NCBI RefSeq assembly: GCF_000282215.1
Contig: NZ_AKJS01000146.1
Location: 1-49,536 of the forward strand
DNA length: 49,536 nt
DNA from: Pseudomonas sp. GM21
GTDB taxonomy: Bacteria > Pseudomonadota > Gammaproteobacteria > Pseudomonadales > Pseudomonadaceae
Reading direction: 5' to 3'
The position numbers and the translations under genes were made by a program. How positions within the stretch are numbered: the first letter of the stretch is position 1; each line of letters starts with the position of its first letter. Below, piece by piece: positions 24,581-33,662 of this stretch. The notes beneath the pieces are model-generated. The model was not told where the DNA came from, did no database searches, and saw only the letters and a list, made by a program, of their open reading frames with translations.

Positions 24581-24949
24581 TCAAAGCACGTGCTGGGAAA
24601 TCAGTTTTGAGATTTCCACCATCGACGTCTTGCCGGTGAATTCAAACTTCACTTTGCCCAACGACGAAAAGTAAATCTCCAGCTCCGAGTCCAGATCAAA
24701 CGTCCCGGACGTTTCCACTGAGTACGCCACGATGTTTTTGTAGGGCAGCGAGGTGAAGTCTTTTTTGCTGCCGGTGATGCCCTGCACGTTGACGGCGATG
24801 ATGCGTTTGTTGGTAAACACGACGCCGTCGCGCATGGATTTGTAGGAGTCGATGACTTGCTCCCCTTCCAGCAGCAGCGCGCTGACGCGTTCTGCGTATT
24901 CTTCGTTTTGCTTGAGTTTGAAGAAGCCTTTGTTGTTGAAATCAATCAT
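24581..24949 (-). CDS. Bacterial PH-domain protein (bPH family)
   Basis: 122 aa, no signal peptide. The fold pattern ALLLEGEQVIDSYKSMRDG, then VVFTNKRIIAVNVQGITG, then a basic-aromatic strand pair and a C-terminal helix (SMVEISKLISQHVL) is that of the bacterial pleckstrin-homology domain (YvbH/bPH_1 type). Function is unknown. It is a single gene transcribed leftward and converging on the DUF3077 gene. Confidence 0.8.
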   Translation of the reverse strand: MIDFNNKGFFKLKQNEEYAERVSALLLEGEQVIDSYKSMRDGVVFTNKRIIAVNVQGITGSKKDFTSLPYKNIVAYSVETSGTFDLDSELEIYFSSLGKVKFEFTGKTSMVEISKLISQHVL

Positions 24950-25278
24950 CTGTCATTCCCTTTTTTTGAATGTAAATTCCGAGTACGAGCTGCGTACGAC
25001 GCCTTGGGCTGGGCCTCGTCTAGACTTAATGGGTAGTCGTAGAAAGAACCAAACACGTCGCTTTGGTGCAGTCGAATCAATAGCCGCGTGGCAAGCTCCC
25101 TTAATGCCCTTTTGAGGTGCGGCGAAGACCGCGCCGGGTACAACAAGATGCCCGCTCAGGGTGCCCTGGCCAACGGCCTGACAATGCCACGATACCGTGA
25201 CGTGGTGTGAGTGCCGCAGCCGACACTTTCGGACGACCGACGACCGCCTGGTTTGTCCGTGACCGTGAGGATTGCTGA
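24950..25278 (+). other. Intergenic region holding the fds promoter
   Basis: 329 bp between the divergent PH-domain gene and fdsG. No gene, repeat or clear promoter box could be called with confidence. A GAGGA ribosome site for fdsG is at its right end. Confidence 0.4.
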
Positions 25279-25755
25279 ATGCCTGATGAGATGTTGCACC
25301 TGCCGATGGTCAACAGCCTGCTGGAGCGCCACAAGGGCACCCCCGGCGCACTGTTGCCCATTCTTCATGAGATTCAGGCCGGTATCGGTTACATCCCCGA
25401 TGCCGCCATCCCCGAGATTGCCCACGCCCTCAATCAGAGTCAGGCGGAGATTCGCGGGGTGATCAGTTTCTACCATGATTTCCGTACCTCGCCGCCAGCT
25501 CGGCATATTCTGCGTCTGTGTCGGGCTGAGTCCTGCAAGAGTCGCGGCGCCGAGCAGCTCGCTGCGCAGTTGCGCGAACGCCTGCAACTGGACGACCACG
25601 GCAGCAGCGCCGACGGCAATATCAGTTTGCGTCCGGTGTATTGCCTCGGCGCTTGTGCTTGTTCGCCAGCGCTGGAGCTGGATGGTCAGGTGCATGCGCG
25701 GTTGAGTGCCGAGCGTCTGGATGCCCTGCTCGACGCTTGCCGGGAGGACGTATGA
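25279..25755 (+). CDS. fdsG: Formate dehydrogenase gamma subunit (NuoE-like)
   Basis: 158 aa. Thioredoxin-like [2Fe-2S] protein with ligands Cys81, Cys86 (CRAESC) and Cys122, Cys126 (CLGAC), the NuoE CX4C...CX3C pattern. In soluble NAD-dependent formate dehydrogenases FdsG joins FdsB in the NADH module. GAGGA ribosome site 8 bp before the ATG; the stop overlaps fdsB by ATGA. Confidence 0.95.
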   Translation: MPDEMLHLPMVNSLLERHKGTPGALLPILHEIQAGIGYIPDAAIPEIAHALNQSQAEIRGVISFYHDFRTSPPARHILRLCRAESCKSRGAEQLAAQLRERLQLDDHGSSADGNISLRPVYCLGACACSPALELDGQVHARLSAERLDALLDACREDV

Positions 25756-27284
25756 GCCTCTATCTGTCCTGTGATTCCCTGGCCCGTGCCGTCGGTGCCG
25801 ATGAGGTGGCGTTGGCCCTTATCAGTCAGGACCTGCAACGCACCAGTTCTCGCGGCCTCTACTGGCTGGAACCGCTGCTGGAAGTGGACACCCCGCAAGG
25901 TCGAATCGGCTTCGGCCCGTTGACCGCAGCAGATGTGCCGTCCGTGCTCGATGCCCTGCAAGGCGAGCCCTGCGCTCATCCGCTGGCCTTGGGTCTTGTA
26001 GAAGAGCTGCCCTATCTCAAGTCTCAACAACGCCTGCTGTTCGCCCGCGCCGGTATCACCCGGCCGCTGTCGCTGGACGATTACCGGGCCCACGGCGGTT
26101 TCGAGGGTTTAAACAGGGCCGTCACTATTGGCGGCGATGAGACCGCAACGGCGGTGTTCGATTCGGGCCTGCGCGGCCGTGGCGGCGCAGCCTTCCCCGC
26201 CGGGATCAAATGGCGCACGGTACGCGCCACCCAGGCGGCGCAGAAGTACATTGTGTGCAACGCCGACGAGGGCGATTCCGGCACCTTCGCCGACCGCATG
26301 TTGATGGAAGGCGACCCCTTCCTGCTGATCGAAGGCATGGCGATTGCCGGTATCACCGTCGGCGCCAGCTACGGCTACATCTATGTACGCTCGGAATATC
26401 CACAGGCCATCGCCACGCTGAACGAGGCGCTGGAGATTGCCCGCACTAACGGCTACCTCGGCGCCAATGTCGGCGGCAGCGGCTTGGCCTTCGATATGGA
26501 AGTGCGTGTCGGTGCCGGTGCTTACATCTGCGGTGAAGAAACCGCACTGCTGGACTCGCTCGAAGGCAAGCGTGGGATCGTCCGCGCCAAGCCACCGATT
26601 CCCGCGTTGCAGGGGCTGTTCGGCCTGCCGACTCTGGTGCACAACGTGCTGACCCTGGCCTCGGTGCCGCTGATTCTGGCCAAGGGCGCGCAGTTCTATC
26701 GCGACTACGGCATGGGCCGTTCCCTCGGCACCATGCCCTTCCAGTTGGCGGGCAATATTCGTCACGGCGGCCTGGTGGAACGGGCCTTCGGCCTGACGCT
26801 GCGGGAATTGGTGGAAGACTACGGCGGAGGCACCGCCAGTGGCCGACCGCTGAAAGCCGCCCAGGTCGGTGGCCCGCTCGGCGCCTGGGTGCCGCCTTCG
26901 CAATTCGACACGCCGCTGGATTACGAAGCGTTCGCCGGTATCGGCGCGATGCTCGGTCACGGTGGTGTGGTGGTGGCTGACGACAGCCTCGACATGGCCC
27001 ACATGGCGCGCTTCGCCATGCAGTTTTGCGCCGAGGAATCCTGTGGCAAATGCACGCCCTGCCGCATCGGCTCGACCCGGGGCGTGGAGGTGATCGACCG
27101 CTTGCTGGCCGCGCCGGATCAGAACGGTCGCGATGAGCAGGTGATCATCCTCAAGGACCTGTGCGACACCCTGCAATACGGTTCGCTGTGCGCCTTGGGC
27201 GGCATGGTTTCCTTTCCGGTCGCCAGCGCCCTCAAGTACTTCCCCGCCGACTTCGGTCTGCAATCTTCGGAGGCCGACCAATGA
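25752..27284 (+). CDS. fdsB: Formate dehydrogenase beta subunit (NuoF-like, FMN/NAD)
   Basis: 510 aa from ATG at 25752, overlapping the fdsG stop. An N-terminal thioredoxin-like stretch (about residues 1-110) is followed by the FMN-binding GLRGRGGAAFPAGIKW and YIVCNADEGDSGTF, then the [4Fe-4S] motif ESCGKCTPCRIGSTRG near the C-terminus. It passes electrons from formate oxidation to NAD+. A longer in-frame start inside fdsG is rejected because it would give a non-family N-terminus. Confidence 0.95.
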   Translation: MSLYLSCDSLARAVGADEVALALISQDLQRTSSRGLYWLEPLLEVDTPQGRIGFGPLTAADVPSVLDALQGEPCAHPLALGLVEELPYLKSQQRLLFARAGITRPLSLDDYRAHGGFEGLNRAVTIGGDETATAVFDSGLRGRGGAAFPAGIKWRTVRATQAAQKYIVCNADEGDSGTFADRMLMEGDPFLLIEGMAIAGITVGASYGYIYVRSEYPQAIATLNEALEIARTNGYLGANVGGSGLAFDMEVRVGAGAYICGEETALLDSLEGKRGIVRAKPPIPALQGLFGLPTLVHNVLTLASVPLILAKGAQFYRDYGMGRSLGTMPFQLAGNIRHGGLVERAFGLTLRELVEDYGGGTASGRPLKAAQVGGPLGAWVPPSQFDTPLDYEAFAGIGAMLGHGGVVVADDSLDMAHMARFAMQFCAEESCGKCTPCRIGSTRGVEVIDRLLAAPDQNGRDEQVIILKDLCDTLQYGSLCALGGMVSFPVASALKYFPADFGLQSSEADQ

Positions 27285-30163
27285 TCACTCTCTTCGACCC
27301 GAATACCGACATCGATCTTGGCACTCCGGCCCGCGACAGCCAGGTGCAAGTCACCCTGAACATCGACGGCCGCAGCATCAGCGTCCCTGAAGGCACTTCG
27401 GTGATGCGCGCTGCTGCGTTGATGGGCACCACGATTCCAAAACTGTGCGCCACCGACAGCCTCGAAGCCTTCGGCTCTTGCCGCATGTGTCTGGTGGAGA
27501 TCGATGGCATGCGCGGCTACCCGGCGTCCTGCACCACGCCGGTCAGCGAAGGCATGAGCGTGCACACCCAGACGCCGAAGCTCGCGACCCTGCGCCGCAA
27601 CGTCATGGAGTTGTACATCTCCGATCACCCGCTGGACTGCCTGACCTGCTCGGCCAACGGCAACTGCGAGCTGCAGACCGTCGCCGGTCAGGTCGGCTTG
27701 CGGGAAGTACGTTACGGCTATGAAGGTGACAACCATCTCGCCGACGTGAAGGACACCTCAAACCCCTACTTCGACTACGACCCGAGCAAGTGCATCGTCT
27801 GCAACCGCTGCGTGCGTGCCTGCGAAGAAACCCAGGGCACTTTTGCCCTGACCATCACCGGGCGCGGTTTCGAATCCCGGGTCGCGGCCGCCGGTGGCGA
27901 TAATTTCCTCGACTCGGAATGCGTGTCCTGCGGCGCCTGTGTGCAAGCCTGCCCCACCGCGACCCTGATGGAAAAAAGCGTGGTCAAGCTGGGTCAGCCT
28001 GAACGCAGCGTGATCACCACCTGTGCCTATTGCGGCGTGGGTTGCTCGTTCCGCGCCGAGATGAAAGGCGATCAACTGGTGCGCATGGTTCCGGACAAGA
28101 ATGGTCAGGCCAACCACGGCCACTCCTGCGTCAAAGGGCGCTTCGCCTGGGGTTACGCCACTCACCCGGATCGCATCACCAAGCCGATGATCCGCCAGCA
28201 CATCAACGACCCTTGGCAGGAAGTCAGCTGGGATGAAGCGGTGACCTACGCCGCCAGCGAATTCCGCCGACTGCAGCAAAAATACGGCCGCGATTCCATT
28301 GGTGGCATCACCTCCAGTCGCTGCACCAACGAAGAAACCTATCTGGTGCAAAAACTGGTGCGCGCCGCGTTCGGTAACAACAACGTCGACACCTGTGCGC
28401 GGGTCTGCCACTCGCCGACCGGCTATGGTTTGAAACAAACCTTGGGCGAGTCCGCCGGCACCCAGAGCTTCGACTCGGTGATGCAGGCCGACGTGATCCT
28501 GGTGATGGGCGCCAACCCCAGCGATGCGCACCCGGTGTTCGCCTCCCAGCTCAAACGCCGCCTGCGTGAAGGTGCTCGACTGATTGTCATCGATCCACGC
28601 CGCATTGATCTGGTGGACTCGGTGCATGCCCGCGCTGAATATCATTTGGCCCTGCGCCCGGGCACCAACGTCGCCATGCTCAACGCCCTGGCCCACGTCA
28701 TCGTCACCGAAGGCCTGCTCGATCAGAGCTTTATCGACGCCCGTTGCGAGGGCAGTGATTTCGCCCGCTGGAGCGAGTTTGTCAGCCGTGCGGAAAACGC
28801 GCCGGAAGTCCTTGGCGACATCTGCGGCGTAGAGCCTGCCTACATCCGCGCCGCCGCTCGCCTGTATGCCACCGGCGGCAACGCGGCGATCTACTACGGC
28901 CTCGGCGTCACCGAACACAGCCAAGGCAGCACCGCGGTCATGGGCATCGCCAACCTGGCCATGGCCACCGGCAACATCGGTCGCGAAGGCGTGGGCGTGA
29001 ACCCGCTGCGTGGGCAGAACAACGTTCAGGGCTCCTGCGACATGGGCTCCTTTCCCCACGAGCTGCCCGGCTACCGGCACATCTCCAACGAAGTGGTACG
29101 GGCGCAGTTCGAACAGGCGTGGAACGTCACGCTGCAACCCGATCCGGGCCTGCGTATTCCGAACATGTTCGAATCTGCACTGGCCGGCAGTTTCAAGGGC
29201 TTGTATTGCCAAGGCGAGGACATCGCTCAGAGCGACCCGAATACCCAGCACGTCACCGCTGCCCTGTCGGCCATGGAATGCGTGGTGGTGCAGGATATTT
29301 TCCTCAACGAAACCGCCAAGTTCGCCCACGTATTCCTGCCGGGCGCTTCGTTCCTGGAGAAGGACGGCACCTTCACCAACGCCGAGCGCCGCATTTCGCG
29401 GGTACGCAAGGTCATGGATCCGCTGGGCGGCAAGGCCGATTGGGAAGGCACCGTGGCCTTGGCCAACGCGTTGGGCTACCCGATGAATTACCAACACCCA
29501 TCAGAAATCATGGATGAAATCGCCAGCCTGACGCCGACCTTCACCAACGTCAGCTATGCCGAACTGGATCGCCACGGCAGCCTGCAATGGCCGTGCAACG
29601 CTGCGGCACCCGACGGCACGCCGACCATGCACATCGAACAATTCGTGCGGGGCAAGGGGCGGTTCATGCTCACCGGCTACGTGCCCACCGAGGAAAAGGT
29701 CAACAGTCGCTATCCGCTGCTGCTGACCACCGGGCGCATCCTCAGCCAGTACAACGTCGGTGCCCAGACCCGGCGTACCGAAAACGTCGCCTGGCACGAC
29801 GAAGACCGCCTGGAAATCCACCCGACCGACGCCGAAAGTCGTGGCATCAACGAGGGTGACTGGGTCGGCATCGGCAGCCGCGCCGGGCAGACCGTCCTGC
29901 GTGCGCGGGTCACCGAACGGGTCGCACCGGGCGTGGTGTACACCACTTTCCACTTCCCTGAGTCGGGGGCCAACGTGATCACCACCGACAACTCCGACTG
30001 GGCCACCAACTGTCCGGAGTACAAGGTTACCGCCGTGGAGGTTAGCCGTGTCTACCACCCTTCCGAGTGGCAAAAACGCTATCAGGCGTTCAGCGATGAA
30101 CAGGACCGTTTGCTCAAGGAACGCCGGCATGCCCGTGGCGCTAAAGCGGAGGTACGCCGATGA
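27281..30163 (+). CDS. fdsA: Formate dehydrogenase alpha subunit (Mo-pterin, catalytic)
   Basis: 960 aa from ATG at 27281 (ATGA overlap with fdsB). Order: [2Fe-2S] ferredoxin domain (GSCRMCLVEI), His-Cys [4Fe-4S] (DHPLDCLTCSANGNC), two ferredoxin-type clusters (CIVCNRCVRAC, CVSCGACVQACP), the Mo-bis-MGD domain with its own cluster (CAYCGVGC), and the C-terminal dinucleotide-binding fold (TTGRILSQYN). The active-site residue is Cys376 in ARVCHSPTGYG, encoded by TGC, so this is the cysteine and not the selenocysteine form; His377 follows. It oxidises formate to CO2. fdhD is not in this window. Confidence 0.96.
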   Translation: MITLFDPNTDIDLGTPARDSQVQVTLNIDGRSISVPEGTSVMRAAALMGTTIPKLCATDSLEAFGSCRMCLVEIDGMRGYPASCTTPVSEGMSVHTQTPKLATLRRNVMELYISDHPLDCLTCSANGNCELQTVAGQVGLREVRYGYEGDNHLADVKDTSNPYFDYDPSKCIVCNRCVRACEETQGTFALTITGRGFESRVAAAGGDNFLDSECVSCGACVQACPTATLMEKSVVKLGQPERSVITTCAYCGVGCSFRAEMKGDQLVRMVPDKNGQANHGHSCVKGRFAWGYATHPDRITKPMIRQHINDPWQEVSWDEAVTYAASEFRRLQQKYGRDSIGGITSSRCTNEETYLVQKLVRAAFGNNNVDTCARVCHSPTGYGLKQTLGESAGTQSFDSVMQADVILVMGANPSDAHPVFASQLKRRLREGARLIVIDPRRIDLVDSVHARAEYHLALRPGTNVAMLNALAHVIVTEGLLDQSFIDARCEGSDFARWSEFVSRAENAPEVLGDICGVEPAYIRAAARLYATGGNAAIYYGLGVTEHSQGSTAVMGIANLAMATGNIGREGVGVNPLRGQNNVQGSCDMGSFPHELPGYRHISNEVVRAQFEQAWNVTLQPDPGLRIPNMFESALAGSFKGLYCQGEDIAQSDPNTQHVTAALSAMECVVVQDIFLNETAKFAHVFLPGASFLEKDGTFTNAERRISRVRKVMDPLGGKADWEGTVALANALGYPMNYQHPSEIMDEIASLTPTFTNVSYAELDRHGSLQWPCNAAAPDGTPTMHIEQFVRGKGRFMLTGYVPTEEKVNSRYPLLLTTGRILSQYNVGAQTRRTENVAWHDEDRLEIHPTDAESRGINEGDWVGIGSRAGQTVLRARVTERVAPGVVYTTFHFPESGANVITTDNSDWATNCPEYKVTAVEVSRVYHPSEWQKRYQAFSDEQDRLLKERRHARGAKAEVRR

Positions 30164-30381
30164 GCACTGAAAACCTGATCAAAATGGTCAACCAGATCGC
30201 CCAGTACTTCGCCAGCGAACCGGACGAGCAAACCGCCGTGCTTGGTGTGCGTAATCACCTGAAAATGTACTGGACGCCTGGCATGCGCAAGGAATTGCTG
30301 GCCTGGCAAACGGAGCATCAGGGGGCGGACATGCACCCACTGGCACAAGCGGCTGTCAGTGGGGCGGGCTGGGAGGCTTAA
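30160..30381 (+). CDS. fdsD: Formate dehydrogenase delta subunit
   Basis: 73 aa. The pattern KMVNQIAQYFASEP...VRNHLKMYWTPGMRKELLAW is that of the FdsD family, a small protein of the soluble formate dehydrogenase complex. ATGA overlap with fdsA; last gene of fdsGBAD. Confidence 0.93.
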   Translation: MSTENLIKMVNQIAQYFASEPDEQTAVLGVRNHLKMYWTPGMRKELLAWQTEHQGADMHPLAQAAVSGAGWEA

Positions 30382-30496
30382 GCTCACACAAACTCTTGGG
30401 CGTGGGGTCGTGAGAAATCGCGGCTCCCGCTTAACAGGAAAAGGCGACCACCTGAGCTATCATCGCCATCCTGTGCACCAAGAGCCTTGAACCCGG

Positions 30497-32419
30497 ATGT
30501 CCGTATCTCTGCCATTGCCTGACGATTGCCATTCACTGCCTCCGGTGCTGGTCGGCCCGCTGTTGCGGCGACTGGAACCTGCACGGCTGGTCATGTGGCT
30601 GGTCGGATCCCGCGAATTGTCGCTGACGTTGCGTCTGCAAGACTGCGACGACATCCGTCTGGATGCCGGACAGTGCACGGTCATCCCGATCGGCACTCAC
30701 GGGTTTATCCACTTGATCGATGTGCCGCTGGCGACGGCCCTGCCCTGCGACACACTGATCGAGTACGACCTGTTGATCGATGACGCGATGACGGGCGTCG
30801 CCGAGTGGGCCCCGCATCTGCTCTACGGCGATGCGCGTCGCCCGAACTTTGTCCTGCGCTCGCGCATTGATCAGTTGCTGCATGGTTCCTGCCGCAAACC
30901 GCACTACCCGGCCACCGATGGTTTGCTCTGTGTCGACCGTGTATTGGCCGAGGAACAGGACGCCTCGCAGCGGCCGGCGTTGTTGATGATGAGCGGCGAC
31001 CAGGTTTACGCCGACGATGTGGCGGGCCCGATGTTACGGGCGATCCATGCCTTGATCGAGCGATTGGGGCTGTTTGAAGAGTGCCTCGAAGGCGCCGTGG
31101 TCAGCGACAGCGCCAAACTCTACGAACATCCGGCCAGTTACTACCACCGTGCGGATTTGTTACCGGCGCTCAAGAGCAACGAAACCCTGCGGGATCGATT
31201 TTTCGGCGGCGCGAGTAAACCGATTTTCACCAGCAGCAATGCCGACAATCACCTGATGACCTTCGCCGAAGTGATGGCCATGTACCTGCTGGTCTGGTCG
31301 CCGACGCCCTGGACACTGATCAATCCGCAACCTCCCGCGCTGACGCTCGCAAGACAAAAACTCTATGCCGTTGAACAAACCTGTATCGATGACTTCCAGT
31401 CGGGCCTGGGCGGTGCCGCACGGGCCATGGCGCACCTGCCTTGCCTGATGATCTTCGACGACCACGACATTACCGACGACTGGAATCTGTCCGCGCAATG
31501 GGAGGAAACGGCCTACGGCCATCCGTTCTCCAAGCGCATCATCGGCAACGCCCTGATCGCCTACATGCTGTGCCAGGGCTGGGGCAACAACCCGGATGCG
31601 TTTGGCGACATTCTGGAAAAAACCCGTTTGCTCAGCGCCACCGGGGGCGATCGTTACCTCGACAGTCCGGTGCAGGATGATTTGATCGACACGCTGTTGA
31701 AATTTCAGCAGTGGCAATACGTGCTGCCCACCACGCCCGCGCTGGTGGTGATCGATACCCGCACCCGGCGCTGGCGCAGCGAGATGAACCTCAAGCTACC
31801 GTCGGGTTTGCTGGACTGGGAAGCCCTCTGCGAACTGCAACAGGAGCTGCTGGATCACCCGTCGGCGATCATCGTTTCACCCGCGCCGATCTTCGGCGTC
31901 AAACTGATCGAAACCGTGCAGAAAGTCTTCAGCTGGTTCGGTTATCCCCTGCTGGTGGACGCCGAAAACTGGATGGCCCATCGCGGCGCGGCCCAAGTGA
32001 TCCTGAACATTTTCCGACACTCGCGCACACCGGGTAACTACGTGGTGCTGTCCGGTGACGTGCATTATTCCTTCGTCTACGAAGTGTTTATCCGACACCG
32101 CAAGGGCGGCCCGAAAATCTGGCAGATCACCAGCAGCGGCATCAAAAACGAATTCCCGCCCAGACTGCTCGAATGGTTCGACCGCCTCAATCGCTGGCTC
32201 TATTCGCCGCGTTCGCCACTGAACTGGCTGACCAAACGCCGCCGCATGCGCATCGTCCCGCACACCCCCGAACATGCCGAGGCCGGCGAACGGCTATGGA
32301 ATTCGGCAGGCATCGGCCAGGTGTTCTTCAATGAGAAAGGACAACCCCAGGACATTTATCAGCACAACTCAAACGGCTCGCCCAAGACCCGGATGGTTGC
32401 GCCTGAACATGACGACTGA
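30497..32419 (+). CDS. PhoD-like metallophosphatase
   Basis: 640 aa, cytoplasmic by sequence (no signal or Tat motif). An N-terminal beta domain (about residues 1-130) is followed by the phosphatase core. Metal-binding segments seen: MMSGDQVYADD, MIFDDHDITDDW and VLSGDVHYSFVYEV, as in PhoD-like enzymes. Secreted PhoD enzymes are phosphodiesterases; the substrate of this longer cytosolic branch is not known. It stands 116 bp after fdsD and may have its own promoter. The next gene starts 14 bp after it. Confidence 0.85.
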   Translation: MSVSLPLPDDCHSLPPVLVGPLLRRLEPARLVMWLVGSRELSLTLRLQDCDDIRLDAGQCTVIPIGTHGFIHLIDVPLATALPCDTLIEYDLLIDDAMTGVAEWAPHLLYGDARRPNFVLRSRIDQLLHGSCRKPHYPATDGLLCVDRVLAEEQDASQRPALLMMSGDQVYADDVAGPMLRAIHALIERLGLFEECLEGAVVSDSAKLYEHPASYYHRADLLPALKSNETLRDRFFGGASKPIFTSSNADNHLMTFAEVMAMYLLVWSPTPWTLINPQPPALTLARQKLYAVEQTCIDDFQSGLGGAARAMAHLPCLMIFDDHDITDDWNLSAQWEETAYGHPFSKRIIGNALIAYMLCQGWGNNPDAFGDILEKTRLLSATGGDRYLDSPVQDDLIDTLLKFQQWQYVLPTTPALVVIDTRTRRWRSEMNLKLPSGLLDWEALCELQQELLDHPSAIIVSPAPIFGVKLIETVQKVFSWFGYPLLVDAENWMAHRGAAQVILNIFRHSRTPGNYVVLSGDVHYSFVYEVFIRHRKGGPKIWQITSSGIKNEFPPRLLEWFDRLNRWLYSPRSPLNWLTKRRRMRIVPHTPEHAEAGERLWNSAGIGQVFFNEKGQPQDIYQHNSNGSPKTRMVAPEHDD

Positions 32420-32433
32420 AACGGCGATTCTCC

Positions 32434-32916
32434 ATGAACCTCACCCGCACGCTGATCATCGGCAACTCTGGTTCAGGCAAAAGTTGGCTGGCGAAACGAA
32501 TGGCCGCTCAACTCAAGGTGCCATGGATCGATCTCGACAAGATTCACTGGCTCTCGGACAAACACAGCATCGCCCGCCCATATGCCGCAGTACTGGACAT
32601 AGCGCGGGTTGCGGCCGATGAAGAACAGTGGGTGATCGAAGGTGTTTATGGCTGGATCGTCAGCGAGCTTATGCACCGGGCAACGGCGCTGATCTGGTTG
32701 TGTGTGGATGATGAAAGCTGCGTTGCCAATATTCGCCAGAGAGAAAAACAGGACGACGAGAGATTGATCGCCCTGCTGGAGTGGGCCGGGAGCTATCGTC
32801 GACGCGAAGGGTCGAGTGGGTATTTCGCGCATCAGCGTTTGTTTCGAGGGTTCAGTGGTTCAAAAATCAAACTCATGGATCGAACTGAAGTTACGGAATT
32901 CGCCAGTCAACTGTGA
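32434..32916 (+). CDS. P-loop adenylate-kinase-like (FlaR-type) NTPase
   Basis: 160 aa. Walker A GNSGSGKS at residues 10-17. Then the kinase-like IDLDKIHW and VIEGVYGWIVSELM, and a substrate-lid region CVANIRQREKQDDERL. This matches the family of small P-loop proteins annotated as topology-modulation or adenylate kinase-like; the real substrate is unknown. 14 bp after the PhoD-like gene, so likely co-transcribed. The 230 bp after it up to the antitoxin gene hold no supported gene. Confidence 0.75.
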   Translation: MNLTRTLIIGNSGSGKSWLAKRMAAQLKVPWIDLDKIHWLSDKHSIARPYAAVLDIARVAADEEQWVIEGVYGWIVSELMHRATALIWLCVDDESCVANIRQREKQDDERLIALLEWAGSYRRREGSSGYFAHQRLFRGFSGSKIKLMDRTEVTEFASQL

Positions 32917-33147
32917 CCAGTCGAGCAATTCCATAGCGTTTGCCAAGGATTTTTACGTTTCTATTGAGAAATGGAAGGCACGTAATTCGGATGAGGACTA
33001 CATCGCTCACCGAAACGTCGTGAAGGAGCTTCGGCGATACTGAGTGCAAGCGCAGAGACCGCGTCTGTGCAACGACCACTCAGAGGTATTACCTTGTCAT
33101 CCTGTACTCATTTCTGTACGTTCTCTGCATCAAGCGAGGACTACGCC

Positions 33148-33402
33148 ATGCAAACCATCAACTACACCACCGCGCGGGCACATCTGGCGGAAACCATGGA
33201 TCGGGTCAACGAAGACCGTGCTCCATTATTGGTGACCCGCCAAAAAGGTGAGCCCGTTGTGATGATGTCTCTCGCGGAGTACAACGCGCTCGAAGAGACC
33301 GCCTACCTGTTGCGTTCACCCGCCAATGCCGAGCGCCTGATCAAATCAATCGGCAACCTGCGAGCAGGGAAATCCAAAGCCAGGCAACTCATCGAAGAAT
33401 GA
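33148..33402 (+). CDS. yefM: Phd/YefM-family antitoxin
   Basis: 84 aa. The N-terminal DNA-binding fold MQTINYTTARAHLAETMDRV and the linker LLVTRQKGEPVVMMSLAEYNAL are typical of Phd/YefM. The C-terminal tail should wrap the toxin. ATG at 33148 has a GAGGA ribosome site; a longer in-frame start at 33067 is not supported. It overlaps the toxin by ATGA. These antitoxins repress their own operon, usually with the toxin as corepressor. Confidence 0.95.
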   Translation: MQTINYTTARAHLAETMDRVNEDRAPLLVTRQKGEPVVMMSLAEYNALEETAYLLRSPANAERLIKSIGNLRAGKSKARQLIEE

Positions 33403-33653
33403 ATATCGAGTTCACTCCTGAAGGTTGGGACGACTATCTTTGGTTCCAACAAAACGACAAGGCCGGGCTCAAACGAATCAACCTGCTGATTAAGGCGATT
33501 CAACGCGAACCCTTTGATGGACTCGGAAAACCTGAACCGCTCAAACACAATTTGAGCGGTTTTTGGTCACGCCGAATTACGGCTGAGCATCGACTGGTCT
33601 ACGCAGTCGAAGAAGGTACGATATGCGTCGTGATGTGTAGATATCACTACTGA
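33399..33653 (+). CDS. yoeB: YoeB-family mRNA interferase toxin
   Basis: 84 aa, the same length as E. coli YoeB and close to it, with identical GKPEPLKHNLSGFWSRRIT. Catalytic residues Glu46, Arg65, His83 and the terminal Tyr84 are all present, so the toxin looks active. It cleaves mRNA at the ribosome. Coupled to yefM. Confidence 0.97.
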   Translation: MNIEFTPEGWDDYLWFQQNDKAGLKRINLLIKAIQREPFDGLGKPEPLKHNLSGFWSRRITAEHRLVYAVEEGTICVVMCRYHY

Positions 33654-33662
33654 GCGAGCATC

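Noticed and set aside
28403..28411. Possible selenocysteine in formate dehydrogenase
   Set aside because: The active-site codon is TGC (Cys376), not TGA, and the frame is open throughout.
27758..29497. 579-codon minus-strand frame inside fdsA
   Set aside because: Antisense shadow of the formate dehydrogenase alpha subunit.
32816..33043. 75-codon frame after the P-loop gene
   Set aside because: It begins inside the P-loop gene in another frame, has no good ribosome site and resembles nothing known.
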